A stretch of DNA of 11,649 nucleotides, taken from NCBI GenBank assembly GCA_035581425.1, contig DATJVP010000049.1:1-11649 (forward strand), read 5' to 3'. The DNA is from DASZHJ01 sp035581425 (lineage in GTDB: Bacteria; Pseudomonadota; Alphaproteobacteria; ATCC43930; CGMCC-115725). Below are positions 1 to 8,776 of this stretch, piece after piece. The notes beneath the pieces were generated by a model, which did not search any database, was not told where the DNA came from, and worked only from the letters and a program-made list of their open reading frames with translations. Both the position numbers and the translations under genes were made by a program. Positions within the stretch are counted from its first letter, which is position 1. Every line of letters starts with the position of its first letter.

Positions 1-1812
<1,812 letters not shown>

Positions 1813-1824
1813 ACGGAGCGAGAC

Positions 1825-2061
1825 TTGGCGATCGATGTGGCGACCCTCGAGCGGCTCATCAAGGAAGGGTTGCCCGATGCGCGCGTGACCATCGAGGACC
1901 TCCGCGGCGACGGCGACCATTACGCCGCGCACGTGATTTCCGCGTCGTTCAAGGGCAAGACGCGCGTGCAGCAGCACCAGATGGTCTATCAGGCGCTGCG
2001 AGGACGTATGGGCAACGAGCTGCACGCGCTTGCGCTGCAGACGAGCCCGCCCGAGGATTGA
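1825..2061 (+). CDS. bolA: BolA/IbaG-family protein (BolA-H type)
   Basis: This is a 78-residue BolA-like protein. The family binds monothiol CGFS glutaredoxins, shares a [2Fe-2S] cluster with them and takes part in iron sensing or Fe-S delivery. Visible features are the GDGDHY loop with His32, the FKGKTRVQQHQMVY core (residues 42-55) and the near-invariant ELHAL with His67, the expected cluster ligand. There is no cysteine, so it fits the His-type (IbaG/BolA-H) subgroup. The start is a TTG at 1825, chosen because GGAG at 1815-1818 lies 6 nt upstream and the N-terminus then aligns with the family. No better ATG exists. It begins 12 nt after purL stops and ends 23 nt before the glutaredoxin gene, its likely partner. 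The family call is secure; the exact physiological role is inferred. Confidence 0.93.
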   Translation: MAIDVATLERLIKEGLPDARVTIEDLRGDGDHYAAHVISASFKGKTRVQQHQMVYQALRGRMGNELHALALQTSPPED

Positions 2062-2084
2062 ATTTCAGAACCGAGGTTCCCGTC

Positions 2085-2420
2085 ATGACCGATCAAGTCG
2101 TCTCCGACCGCATCAAGCAGGACATCAAGGACAACACCGTCGTGCTCTACATGAAGGGCACGCCGGTCTTCCCGCAATGCGGCTTCTCCGCCGCGGTGGT
2201 ACAGATCCTCACGCAGATGGGCGTGAAGTTCAAAGGCGTCGACGTGCTCGCGGACCCCGCGCTCCGTCAGGGCATCAAGGAGTTCTCGAGCTGGCCCACG
2301 ATCCCGCAGCTCTACGTCAAGGGCGAGTTCGTCGGCGGTTGTGACATCGTCCGCGAGATGTTCCAGACCGGCGAGCTCAAGGAATTCCTCTCGAGCCACG
2401 GCGTGGAGACACGGGCTTAG
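2085..2420 (+). CDS. grxD: Monothiol CGFS glutaredoxin (Grx4/GrxD type)
   Basis: This is a 111-residue single-domain glutaredoxin of the Grx4 class, which carries a glutathione-ligated [2Fe-2S] cluster and passes it to apoproteins or BolA partners in the cytosol, rather than acting as a strong disulfide reductase. The signature CGFS sits at residues 32-35 within FPQCGFS. Other class features are the K24-G25-T26 stretch, the WPTIPQLY segment (residues 70-77) with cis-Pro74, and GEFVGGCDI (80-88), which forms the glutathione-binding face. The ATG at 2085 is preceded by GAGG at 2073-2076 with 8 nt spacing. A longer in-frame opening reaches back to 1782 through bolA, but it has no merit as a start. 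It is the last gene of the plus-strand purL-bolA-grxD run and converges on the dioxygenase gene 19 nt away. Confidence 0.96.
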   Translation: MTDQVVSDRIKQDIKDNTVVLYMKGTPVFPQCGFSAAVVQILTQMGVKFKGVDVLADPALRQGIKEFSSWPTIPQLYVKGEFVGGCDIVREMFQTGELKEFLSSHGVETRA

Positions 2421-2421
2421 C

Positions 2422-2437
2422 GCGGGGCTACCCTCGC
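2422..2437. terminator. Possible weak bidirectional stem between convergent genes
   Basis: The 19-nt gap between the converging grxD and dioxygenase stops holds a short stem. GCGGGG (2422-2427) can pair with CCC-T-CGC (2431-2437) around a CTA loop, with one bulged T. There is no T-tract on either side, so it is at best a poor intrinsic terminator. It is the only structure seen here. Confidence 0.2.
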
Positions 2438-2439
2438 CA

Positions 2440-3210
2440 TCAAGCGTCGAACTCAAACGCGGCCATGCTGAGTGTCCCGTTGGTGAAGCCCGCGTGAATG
2501 CGCTCGCCGCGGCCCCCCGCGCCCATCGCGACGAAGATCGGCAGGAAATGCTCGTCGCTCGGATGCGCATGGGCGGCGTTGGGCGCGCGCTGCTGCCAGT
2601 CGAGTAGCGCCTCGGTATCGTCGGCGGCGATCGTCGCCGCGAGCCAATCGTCGAAATCCCGCGCCCATTTGGGCGTCGTGCCGCCGCCGCGGTTCATGTC
2701 GCGGAGATTGTGCGTGGCGCCGCCGCTCGCGAGCACCAGCACGCCCTCCTCGCGAAGCGGAGCCAGCGCCTTCCCGAGCTCGTAATGCCAGCGCGCGTCG
2801 CGCCGCGGCTGGATCGCGAGCTGCGTCACGGGCATGTCGGCCTCGGGATAAATCAAGCGCAAGGGGACCCAGGCGCCGTGATCGAGGCCGTATTCCGGAT
2901 CGAGGCCGACGGGGAGTCCCGCCTGCGCCACCAGCTCGGCCGCGCGCCGCGCGAGTCTCGGCGCGCCCGGCGCGGGGTAGCGGATCTCGTACATGGGCGC
3001 GGGAAAGCCGTAAAAATCGTGGATCGTCTCCGGCCGCTCCGCGAGGCTCGCGGCAGGGATGTCCGTCATCCAATGCGCGGAGACGCAAAGCACCGCCTGG
3101 GGCCGCGGCAGGCTTGCGCCGAGCTCGTGCCAGAAGACACCGGTCTCTCCGGCGTCGAGTGCCAGCATCGGCGAGCCGTGCGAGACGAAGATCGCGGGAA
3201 GCCTGCTCAT
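2440..3210 (-). CDS. LigB/DODA-type extradiol ring-cleavage dioxygenase family protein
   Basis: This is a 256-residue protein of the LigB superfamily, in the branch of plant 4,5-DOPA dioxygenase and E. coli YgiD. Members use a mononuclear metal held by histidines to open catechol-type rings; the natural substrate here is unknown. The expected residues are visible: His11 in VSHGSP, His46 in SAHW, His111 in DHGAWVPL (catalytic-type His), His167 in SGGATHNL and His221 in DEHFLP. Length matches the family. The start at 3210 was chosen because SRLPAIFVSHGSP is the normal N-terminus. The frame stays open upstream to 3468, but that part overlaps the upstream gene. The start codon overlaps the TGA of the CNNM/CorC-like gene as ATGA, which implies translational coupling. 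Family assignment is firm; substrate is open. Confidence 0.92.
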   Translation of the reverse strand: MSRLPAIFVSHGSPMLALDAGETGVFWHELGASLPRPQAVLCVSAHWMTDIPAASLAERPETIHDFYGFPAPMYEIRYPAPGAPRLARRAAELVAQAGLPVGLDPEYGLDHGAWVPLRLIYPEADMPVTQLAIQPRRDARWHYELGKALAPLREEGVLVLASGGATHNLRDMNRGGGTTPKWARDFDDWLAATIAADDTEALLDWQQRAPNAAHAHPSDEHFLPIFVAMGAGGRGERIHAGFTNGTLSMAAFEFDA

Positions 3211-4529
3211 GCTTTTCCCTCCGGCCGCGGCCGCGCGTCCTTTGGCGGCACGATCAGCACGCGGTCGACGCGCCGCCCGTCCATATCCATGACCTCGAAG
3301 CGGAAGCCCTCGATCATCACGTGGTCGGCTACCGCGGGAATGCGGTTCATCTGCGCCATCAGGAAGCCTCCGAGCGTGTGGAATTCTCCGGTCTCCTCGT
3401 CCGGAAGATGCGGCAGGCCCGTCAGGTCCCTCACCTGATCGAGCGGCACCATGCCATCGACGAGCCACGACCCATCCTCGCGCTGCACGACTGCGGCGTC
3501 CTCTTTGAGGTCAGGCTGCGCGATGTCGCCCACCAGTGCCTGCAGGATGTCGTGCAGGGTGACGATCCCTTCGAAGGCGCCGTACTCGTCGACGACGATC
3601 GCCAAGGGCTCGCCCGACTGTTTGAATATCTCGAGCGCGCGGAGCGCCGTCACCGTGCTCGGAATGTAGAGCGGCTTGCGCAGCACCGCGCGCAGGTCGA
3701 AGGGCTTCTCGCCCAGCACCTGCGCCAGCAGGTCCTTGACCTGCACGATGCCCGCGACGTGCTCCGTCCTACCCTCGACCACCGGAAAGCGCGAGTGGGG
3801 GCTTGCGGCGAGGCGGCGGCGGTGGTCCTCCGGCGCATCCGTGAGATCGAGCCATTCTACCTGTGTCCGCGGCGTCATCACCGCGCTGATGCGGCGATCG
3901 CCGAGGCGGAACGCCATCTGCACGATCCCGGTCTCGACCGCGTGAAACCGGCCGGCGGCGGTGCCCTCACGCAGCATCACCGCGATCTCCTCCTCCGTGA
4001 CACCCTCGGCGCCGGGGCGGACCGGGATCAGGCGGAGGATCAGATTGCTCGAGGTGTTGAGGAGCCAATTGAGCGGCGCCATGGCTCGCGCGAAGCCCCG
4101 GAGGAAACGCGCGGCGCCCGCGGCAATCGCCTCCGGCCGCGCGAGCGCGATGCGCTTCGGGACGAGCTCGCCGATCACCAGCGAGACGTAAGAGATCCCG
4201 ACGACGACGAGCCCGATGCTGACGGCATGCGCGTAGCGGCCGAGCGCGCCCGAGGAGCCCGCGATCGTGCTCGCGAGCTCGTCGCCGAGCGTGGCCCCGC
4301 CGATTGCCGAGGCAAGCACGCTGATCACCGTGATGCCGATCTGCACGGTCGAGAGAAAGCGGCCGGGCTCCCGCGTGAGCTCGAGCGCGACCTTGGCGCC
4401 GCGGCTGCCGCCATCGGCCGCGTGCTGCAGCCGCGCGCGGCGCGAACCGACCAGGGCGGTTTCCGCCATTGCGAACAAGCCGTTGAGCACGATCAGCAGA
4501 AAGACGATTCCGAGCTGTATTGAAATCAT
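3207..4529 (-). CDS. CNNM/DUF21-CBS-CorC membrane protein (hemolysin-related, putative Mg2+/Co2+ efflux or regulator)
   Basis: This is a 440-residue inner-membrane protein with the standard three-part layout. An N-terminal CNNM (DUF21) transmembrane domain covers about residues 1-185, with hydrophobic segments near 3-22, 61-80, 101-122 and 135-168, and the family motif GELVPKRIAL at 120-129. A CBS pair follows (about 213-335), with VMTPRT and VVDEYGAFEGIVTLHDIL, and then a CorC/HlyC transporter-associated domain (about 350-430). Prokaryotic CNNM proteins studied so far are linked to Mg2+ export, with ATP or Mg2+ sensed by the CBS pair; the old name hemolysin is misleading. This copy is full length and lacks obvious defects. 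The ATG at 4529 has a GGGG stretch a few bases upstream as ribosome site. Its stop overlaps the start of the dioxygenase gene. Transported ion is inferred from family. Confidence 0.93.
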   Translation of the reverse strand: MISIQLGIVFLLIVLNGLFAMAETALVGSRRARLQHAADGGSRGAKVALELTREPGRFLSTVQIGITVISVLASAIGGATLGDELASTIAGSSGALGRYAHAVSIGLVVVGISYVSLVIGELVPKRIALARPEAIAAGAARFLRGFARAMAPLNWLLNTSSNLILRLIPVRPGAEGVTEEEIAVMLREGTAAGRFHAVETGIVQMAFRLGDRRISAVMTPRTQVEWLDLTDAPEDHRRRLAASPHSRFPVVEGRTEHVAGIVQVKDLLAQVLGEKPFDLRAVLRKPLYIPSTVTALRALEIFKQSGEPLAIVVDEYGAFEGIVTLHDILQALVGDIAQPDLKEDAAVVQREDGSWLVDGMVPLDQVRDLTGLPHLPDEETGEFHTLGGFLMAQMNRIPAVADHVMIEGFRFEVMDMDGRRVDRVLIVPPKDARPRPEGKA

Positions 4530-4612
4530 GACATGGCCCCGCGGGCGATCCCTTGACCGCCTCTAGCATAAGGCCAATCGCGGGAAAATTCGCCCGTCGG
4601 CTGCGGTAGGCC

Positions 4613-5467
4613 TCAGCTCGTGCCGCTCTTGCGCAACCTTCTGATGAAATAGAGCACGAGCCCGATCAGGCCGCCGATGGCAGCTCCCGTAAGCGCCGCC
4701 GTGCCCACGCCCCCGAGATCGATGCCCATGACGCGCCAGCGCGCGGACTCGGCCTCGGTTGCAGCGTTCGCGGCGATGAGCGCCGCGATGTTCGCCTTGT
4801 CCTCGGCGATCATGCCGGCGATGGCGTCGTCCCCGGCGTCGCTGCGATAGATGTTGATCGAGATCGGGATCTCGTTGACGAGCGTGAGGCCCAAGATCCC
4901 GAGCACGCGATGCTGGCTGTTGTCGGAGGGATCGGCGACACCCTCGGCGCTGACGCCGAGATAGATCGCGGTCTCGTCCTTCGCGAGCAGCCCCAACATC
5001 CGTACGCTTCCCACGGACATTCCCGCCGCCTTGAGCCGGGTTTTCGCAGCCTCGACCGCGCCCGCGGGATCGAAATCGGGGAATTGCTTGCCGAGCTCCG
5101 CGACGTAGTCCTGCCGCGTCCCCTCCGAATATTTCGATTGATCCCCGTTCGGCGTCGGCGTGAGGATCATGCCGTAGCGCGAGAGATCGTATTTGCCGCT
5201 CTGACGCGAGGTGTCGAGTGCCTTGCAGTCCACGAAGACGATGACGATCCGATTGGTCCCGCCTTGCGCTTTCTCGAGCGTATCCAGGATCGCCGCCTCG
5301 GAGGTACGCCCGCGGTCGAGCGCGCAATATCCCGAGGGCGGCGCGACCTCGACGGTCTGGCCCGCCAAGACCACCTGATCCGCCCACGCGGCATGTCCCG
5401 CAAGCGCAAGCGTCCCCACGAGCGCCAGCGCGAGCGCCGCGCGCCGACCGAGCCCAGCTTCGTGCAT
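4613..5467 (-). CDS. Unrecognised exported protein with signal peptide and C-terminal membrane anchor
   Basis: I do not recognise this 284-residue protein. It starts with a clear Sec signal peptide: Arg8-Arg9, a hydrophobic run over about 10-24, and a likely cut after Ala-Trp-Ala (residue 29). The mature part has exactly two cysteines, Cys48 in PSGYCALD and Cys81 in FVDCKAL, which could form a disulfide after export. Near the end a hydrophobic helix rich in Gly and Ala (about 254-275) is followed by a basic tail, RRLRK (276-280). The predicted arrangement is therefore a periplasmic domain of about 220 residues held by a C-terminal anchor with a short cytoplasmic tail. A G-rich stretch just before the ATG at 5467 serves as ribosome site, and a good promoter lies at 5493-5520. 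It sits directly downstream of the antiporter on the same strand. Function unknown. Confidence 0.88.
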   Translation of the reverse strand: MHEAGLGRRAALALALVGTLALAGHAAWADQVVLAGQTVEVAPPSGYCALDRGRTSEAAILDTLEKAQGGTNRIVIVFVDCKALDTSRQSGKYDLSRYGMILTPTPNGDQSKYSEGTRQDYVAELGKQFPDFDPAGAVEAAKTRLKAAGMSVGSVRMLGLLAKDETAIYLGVSAEGVADPSDNSQHRVLGILGLTLVNEIPISINIYRSDAGDDAIAGMIAEDKANIAALIAANAATEAESARWRVMGIDLGGVGTAALTGAAIGGLIGLVLYFIRRLRKSGTS

Positions 5468-5492
5468 TGTCCCCCCCGTCCCCCGCGCGCGC

Positions 5493-5520
5493 ATTCTAGG
5501 GAGGATAGAGCGGATGGCAA
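5493..5520 (-). promoter_or_regulatory. Sigma70-type promoter of the exported-protein gene
   Basis: On the minus strand, TTGCCA (5520-5515) and TAGAAT (5498-5493) are separated by 16 nt, each matching the consensus at five of six positions. Transcription would begin near 5486, giving a leader of only about 20 nt before the G-rich ribosome site and the ATG at 5467. It lies in the 62-nt gap after the antiporter stop. The exported protein can therefore be transcribed independently of the antiporter. Confidence 0.55.
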
Positions 5521-5529
5521 GACGCGAGA

Positions 5530-8040
5530 TCAGGGGTGGGGCGCTTCCTCGTGCGGCGCCTCGAGGTTCATCGCCTCGCGCGCGGCGGCGACGCGGTCGA
5601 TCTCGGACTTGGCGCGGGGATGCTTGCCGAGGAAGCGCTCGAAATCGCGTTTGGTCAGGACCAGAAGCTGGCAATAGGAGAGCGCAACCACGTCGGCGAC
5701 CCGCGGGCGCCCCGTCAGCAGCGCGAGCTCGCCGAAGAAATCGCCGCGCCCGAGGCGCACCTTGTGGCTCGGCAGCGCCACCTCGACCGCGCCCGAGGAG
5801 ATGAAGAAGGCGCTGTCGCCGCGCTCGCCTTTGCGGATCAGCAGCTCGTCCGGAAGCCCGAGCCGCGGGCGGAAGCGCCGCGCGAGCGAGCGAATTTCCA
5901 GCACGCTGAATCCCCGGAAGAGATCGACCCGCTTGAGGAGCGCCTCGGTATCGAGCCCGAGATCCAGCGGCGGGCGCCCCCGGCTCTCGCGCTGATCGGA
6001 AGCGAGACCGCGCAGGAGATCGTCGTAGAGCTCGCGTCCGATCAACCCCTCCTCGTAGAGGTCGCGATACTCCGCGAGCTCGCGGACCAGGGCGGATTGC
6101 CGCAGGAAGCGCCGCTCCAGCGCCTCCGCGTGATCCGGGTATTGCAGGCGGAGCCCGTCGAGCGCGCGTCCTGTGTCCTCGATGCGCCGCGAGAGCGTCG
6201 CTTCGAGGATGCTCGAGGCGTGCTCGCCGAGGAGCGGCGGCAGGCGCCGCGCCGCGAAGCGCCGGAGCGCCTCCAGCACGAGATGGCGCACCGAGAGCTC
6301 CTCGAAGCGGGAGGAGAGCTCGTGCGCGAGCGCGCGCTCGAAGCCGACCTGCCGGTGCAGGAAATGCGCGACGCGGAAATTCCAGCGGTAGCGTAATCCT
6401 TCGCGCGCAACCCGGGAGTAGCCGGTCTCGCCTTGCGCCTTGGCGGCGTCGAGGAGTGTCGCCGTCACGCGGAGGAGGCGCTCGATCACCGCGGGCGCCA
6501 CGGTGCCCTGGCCCAGATGCTCGAGGATGAGCTGGCGCTCGCGGTTGGTGAGCGCGATCAATCCGATGGTGATGCGGTCGCGGTCGGAGATCGCGGCCTC
6601 GACGCCGGGATCGGAGTTGGCCTCCTGGATCCGCGCCTCGTAAGGGGCGGCGACGGAGCGTGCGACCTTGGGGGCGATCTTGTACTGCTCGGCGGTCTCG
6701 CGGACGCTGTCGCGGACGTCGGCCAAGGCGACAGCCAGCACCTTGCTGCGGAGCGCCTGATTGAGCGGCGAGAGCCGGTCGAGCTTCAGCAGGCGGATCA
6801 TCGGCCGGAGCGTCAACCCGTTGACGAGCAGCGTGAAGAGAACGAACCCCGTCGCGAGCACCGCCACGAAGCGCTGCGTCACGTCGTCGAGCGCCGGATG
6901 CTCGGTGACGCCGAGCGCCAGAGCCACCGTCACCGCGCCCCGCAGCCCGCCCCAGGTCACCACCGCCTTGTAGGCGTTGTCGACGCGCTCGCTCACCTTG
7001 AAGATGTTGAGGAGCGGCAGCAGCCCGTAGAGCACGAGCGCGCGCGCGCCGAAGGCAGTCACGACCAGAACCAGAAGCAGGAATAGATCCTCGCCGTCGA
7101 TGTCGCCGATGAGCCTCGGCACCAGGATCGAGGCGAGGACGAAGATCAACGAGCTCGCGATGTATCCCGTCTGCTCCCAGACCGCCTCGAGATAGGCCCA
7201 ATTGGCGGGCGCGAGCCGCGCACGGCCGCTGACGCCGACCGCAAGCCCCGTCACCACCACAGCGACGACTCCGGAAAGGTCGAGCTCGTCCCCGATGATG
7301 AAGACGAGATAGGGAACCGCGAAGGTCAGCGACACCTCGGCCGTGCGGAGACCGCCGAGGAGCGGCACCGCGAAGGCAAAGAGGCGTGCCGCTATGAGAC
7401 CGAGCGCGATCCCTCCGAAGAAGGTCCACAGGAACTGCCCCGTCACCGCGAGGATGCTCGGATGGGTCCCGTCGACGATCATCCCCAGGAGGATCGTGAA
7501 GAGCACGATCGCAGCGGCATCGTTGAGGAGGCTCTCGCCCTCGACGAGGCGGGTGAGCCGGCCCGGAGTGCCGAGCTCGCGAAAGATCGCGATTACGGCG
7601 GCGGGATCGGTCGTGGCGACGATGGCGCCGAGCAGCGTCGCGACGGCGAAGGAGACCCCGCTCACAGCGGAAAGGGTGAGGCCGATCGCGACCGCGCAGA
7701 CCAGCACCGCGATCACCGCGAGCAGCAGGATCGGCGCCGCATCTTCCGCCATCTCGCGCACGTCGATGGTGAGCGCGGCCTGGAACAGCAGCAGCGGCAG
7801 GAAGACCACGATGAAGGTCTCGGAGGTGAAGGGCAGATTGACGAGCGGCCGCACCATGTCGTCGAAGGCCGAGGTGAGGGGCGTGTAGAGCAGGAAGGCG
7901 GCGCTGCCGCCGATCGCGACGCCGACGAGGGCGAGAAGCACGGAATGCGGGAGATGAGTGCGCTCGGCGATCGGCTGCACGAAGCTGATCGGAATCAGAA
8001 GACTCGCAATCGTAAGGGTAATTACCGTGACTTCGAGCAC
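5530..8040 (-). CDS. CPA1-family Na+/H+ antiporter (NhaP/SOS1-like) with C-terminal cyclic-nucleotide-binding domain
   Basis: This is an 836-residue cation/proton exchanger of the inner membrane. The transport domain (about 1-420, roughly 12-13 helices) carries CPA1 hallmarks: TDPAAV (144-149), GESLLND with the Glu169 and Asn173-Asp174 ion-site pattern, and WGGLRGAV (363-370) with the conserved Arg367. A charged helical cytoplasmic linker follows (about 420-700). A CNBD comes last (about 701-815), with phosphate-binding cassette FGELALLTGRPRVADV starting at Phe769; Arg780 is the expected phosphate contact. Asp783 stands where many cAMP binders have Ser or Thr, so nucleotide binding is plausible but unproven. 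The order exchanger-linker-CNBD resembles plant SOS1 and animal SLC9C proteins, but no voltage-sensor helices are seen in the linker. The start is GTG at 8040, with AGGGA (8052-8048) 7 nt upstream. It lies behind the rpsD terminator and needs its own promoter, which I could not identify. Na+ versus K+ specificity is open. Confidence 0.93.
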   Translation of the reverse strand: MLEVTVITLTIASLLIPISFVQPIAERTHLPHSVLLALVGVAIGGSAAFLLYTPLTSAFDDMVRPLVNLPFTSETFIVVFLPLLLFQAALTIDVREMAEDAAPILLLAVIAVLVCAVAIGLTLSAVSGVSFAVATLLGAIVATTDPAAVIAIFRELGTPGRLTRLVEGESLLNDAAAIVLFTILLGMIVDGTHPSILAVTGQFLWTFFGGIALGLIAARLFAFAVPLLGGLRTAEVSLTFAVPYLVFIIGDELDLSGVVAVVVTGLAVGVSGRARLAPANWAYLEAVWEQTGYIASSLIFVLASILVPRLIGDIDGEDLFLLLVLVVTAFGARALVLYGLLPLLNIFKVSERVDNAYKAVVTWGGLRGAVTVALALGVTEHPALDDVTQRFVAVLATGFVLFTLLVNGLTLRPMIRLLKLDRLSPLNQALRSKVLAVALADVRDSVRETAEQYKIAPKVARSVAAPYEARIQEANSDPGVEAAISDRDRITIGLIALTNRERQLILEHLGQGTVAPAVIERLLRVTATLLDAAKAQGETGYSRVAREGLRYRWNFRVAHFLHRQVGFERALAHELSSRFEELSVRHLVLEALRRFAARRLPPLLGEHASSILEATLSRRIEDTGRALDGLRLQYPDHAEALERRFLRQSALVRELAEYRDLYEEGLIGRELYDDLLRGLASDQRESRGRPPLDLGLDTEALLKRVDLFRGFSVLEIRSLARRFRPRLGLPDELLIRKGERGDSAFFISSGAVEVALPSHKVRLGRGDFFGELALLTGRPRVADVVALSYCQLLVLTKRDFERFLGKHPRAKSEIDRVAAAREAMNLEAPHEEAPHP

Positions 8041-8053
8041 GCGCCGGTCCCTG

Positions 8054-8069
8054 GGTCGAGTTTTCGACC
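8054..8069 (-). promoter_or_regulatory. Short inverted repeat next to the antiporter ribosome site
   Basis: GGTCGA and TCGACC form a perfect 6-bp stem around a 4-nt loop. It ends 1 nt before the AGGGA ribosome site (8052-8048) of the antiporter gene. As RNA it could influence ribosome access; as DNA it could be an operator. Nothing else supports either reading. Confidence 0.25.
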
Positions 8070-8105
8070 GCCGCAGGTTAACCGAGGCGGCGCGGCCCGC
8101 AAACG

Positions 8106-8136
8106 AAAAGGCCGCTCCCGAGGAAGCGGCCCTTTT
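8106..8136 (-). terminator. Intrinsic terminator of rpsD
   Basis: A perfect 7-bp stem, GGCCGCT (8110-8116) with AGCGGCC (8125-8131), encloses an 8-nt loop. On the minus strand it is followed at once by TTTT (8109-8106). It lies 22 nt after the rpsD stop, where a Rho-independent terminator is expected. The plus-strand side also has CTTTT, so it could work in both directions. It separates rpsD from the antiporter gene. Confidence 0.88.
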
Positions 8137-8158
8137 GGACTAGACGATGCGGCGCGCG

Positions 8159-8776
8159 TCAGCGCGAGTAGAACTCCACCACCAGGTTCGGCTCCATCGG
8201 CACCGGGAAGGGAACGTCGGCGAGCTTCGGCGCACGGATAAAGCGGCCCTTCATCTTGTCGTGATCGACCTCGACATAGTCGGGGACGTCGCGCTCGGCC
8301 GACTTCACGGATTCGAGGACGAGCACCATCTGCTTGCTTTTCTCTTTGAGCTCGATGATGTCCTCGTCCCGCACCTGGTAGGAGGGGATGGTGACGCGTC
8401 TGCCATTGACGCGGATGTGGCCGTGGTTGACGAGTTGGCGAGCGGAGAACACCGTGGGCGCAAATTTCATGCGGTAGATCACCGCATCGAGGCGGCGCTC
8501 CAGCAGCTCGATCATGTTCTCGCCGGTGTCGCCCTTGCGCCGCGCGGCTTCTTCGTAGAAGCGGCGGAACTGGCGCTCGCCGATGTTGCCGTAGTAGCCC
8601 TTGAGCTTCTGCTTCGCCATCAACTGGACGCCGTAGTCCGAGGGCTTCTTGCGTCGCTGGCCGTGCTGGCCCGGACCGTAGTCCCGATTGCGATTGAGCG
8701 GGCTCTTCTGCCGGCCCCAGAGATTGACGCCGAGGCGTCGATTGATCTTGTACTTCGACTGGTGTCGCGTGCTCAT
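8159..8776 (-). CDS. rpsD: 30S ribosomal protein S4
   Basis: This is ribosomal protein S4, 205 residues, the usual bacterial length. It binds 16S rRNA early in 30S assembly and helps maintain decoding accuracy. The N-terminal region (about 1-90) includes GPGQHGQRRKKPSDYG (34-49) and KQKLKGYYG (55-63). The S4 RNA-binding domain follows at about 94-156, with LERRLDAVIYRMKFA and LVNHGHIRVNGRRV. There are no N-terminal cysteines, so this is the zinc-free form. The ATG at 8776 has GGAG at 8784-8781, 4 nt upstream. It stands alone rather than in the alpha operon with rpsM, rpsK and rpoA as in E. coli. It has its own promoter (8882-8909), a structured leader and a terminator (8106-8136), so it is probably monocistronic. 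Identification is certain. Confidence 0.98.
   Translation of the reverse strand: MSTRHQSKYKINRRLGVNLWGRQKSPLNRNRDYGPGQHGQRRKKPSDYGVQLMAKQKLKGYYGNIGERQFRRFYEEAARRKGDTGENMIELLERRLDAVIYRMKFAPTVFSARQLVNHGHIRVNGRRVTIPSYQVRDEDIIELKEKSKQMVLVLESVKSAERDVPDYVEVDHDKMKGRFIRAPKLADVPFPVPMEPNLVVEFYSR

Noticed and set aside
3211..3468. An 86-residue N-terminal extension of the dioxygenase.
   Set aside because: It lies entirely inside the CNNM gene and is low-complexity. The family N-terminus begins at the ATG at 3210.
3114..4523. A 469-codon open frame on the plus strand opposite the CNNM gene.
   Set aside because: It is antisense to a well-supported gene, rich in Arg/His/Asp, has no recognisable domain, and is expected from high GC content at third codon positions.
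4565..4570. TATGCT on the minus strand as a -10 box for the CNNM gene.
   Set aside because: No acceptable -35 box lies 15-19 nt upstream, so it is not listed as a promoter.
4613..4710. The C-terminus of the exported protein resembles a GlyGly-CTERM sorting signal (Gly residues, hydrophobic helix, Arg cluster).
   Set aside because: The Gly residues are spread through the helix without a clear Gly-Gly cleavage motif before it, and no rhombosortase gene is visible. A plain membrane anchor explains it.
5468..7429. The exported protein's frame stays open for 654 more codons upstream, giving a 938-residue frame through the antiporter gene.
   Set aside because: The extension is Arg/Ala-rich low-quality sequence in the second frame of a GC-rich gene, while the antiporter frame has strong family motifs. 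A signal peptide and promoter place the true start at 5467.
8076..8083. Perfect 8-bp palindrome GGTTAACC upstream of the antiporter.
   Set aside because: It is too short to distinguish from chance, and there is no second copy in the window to suggest an operator.
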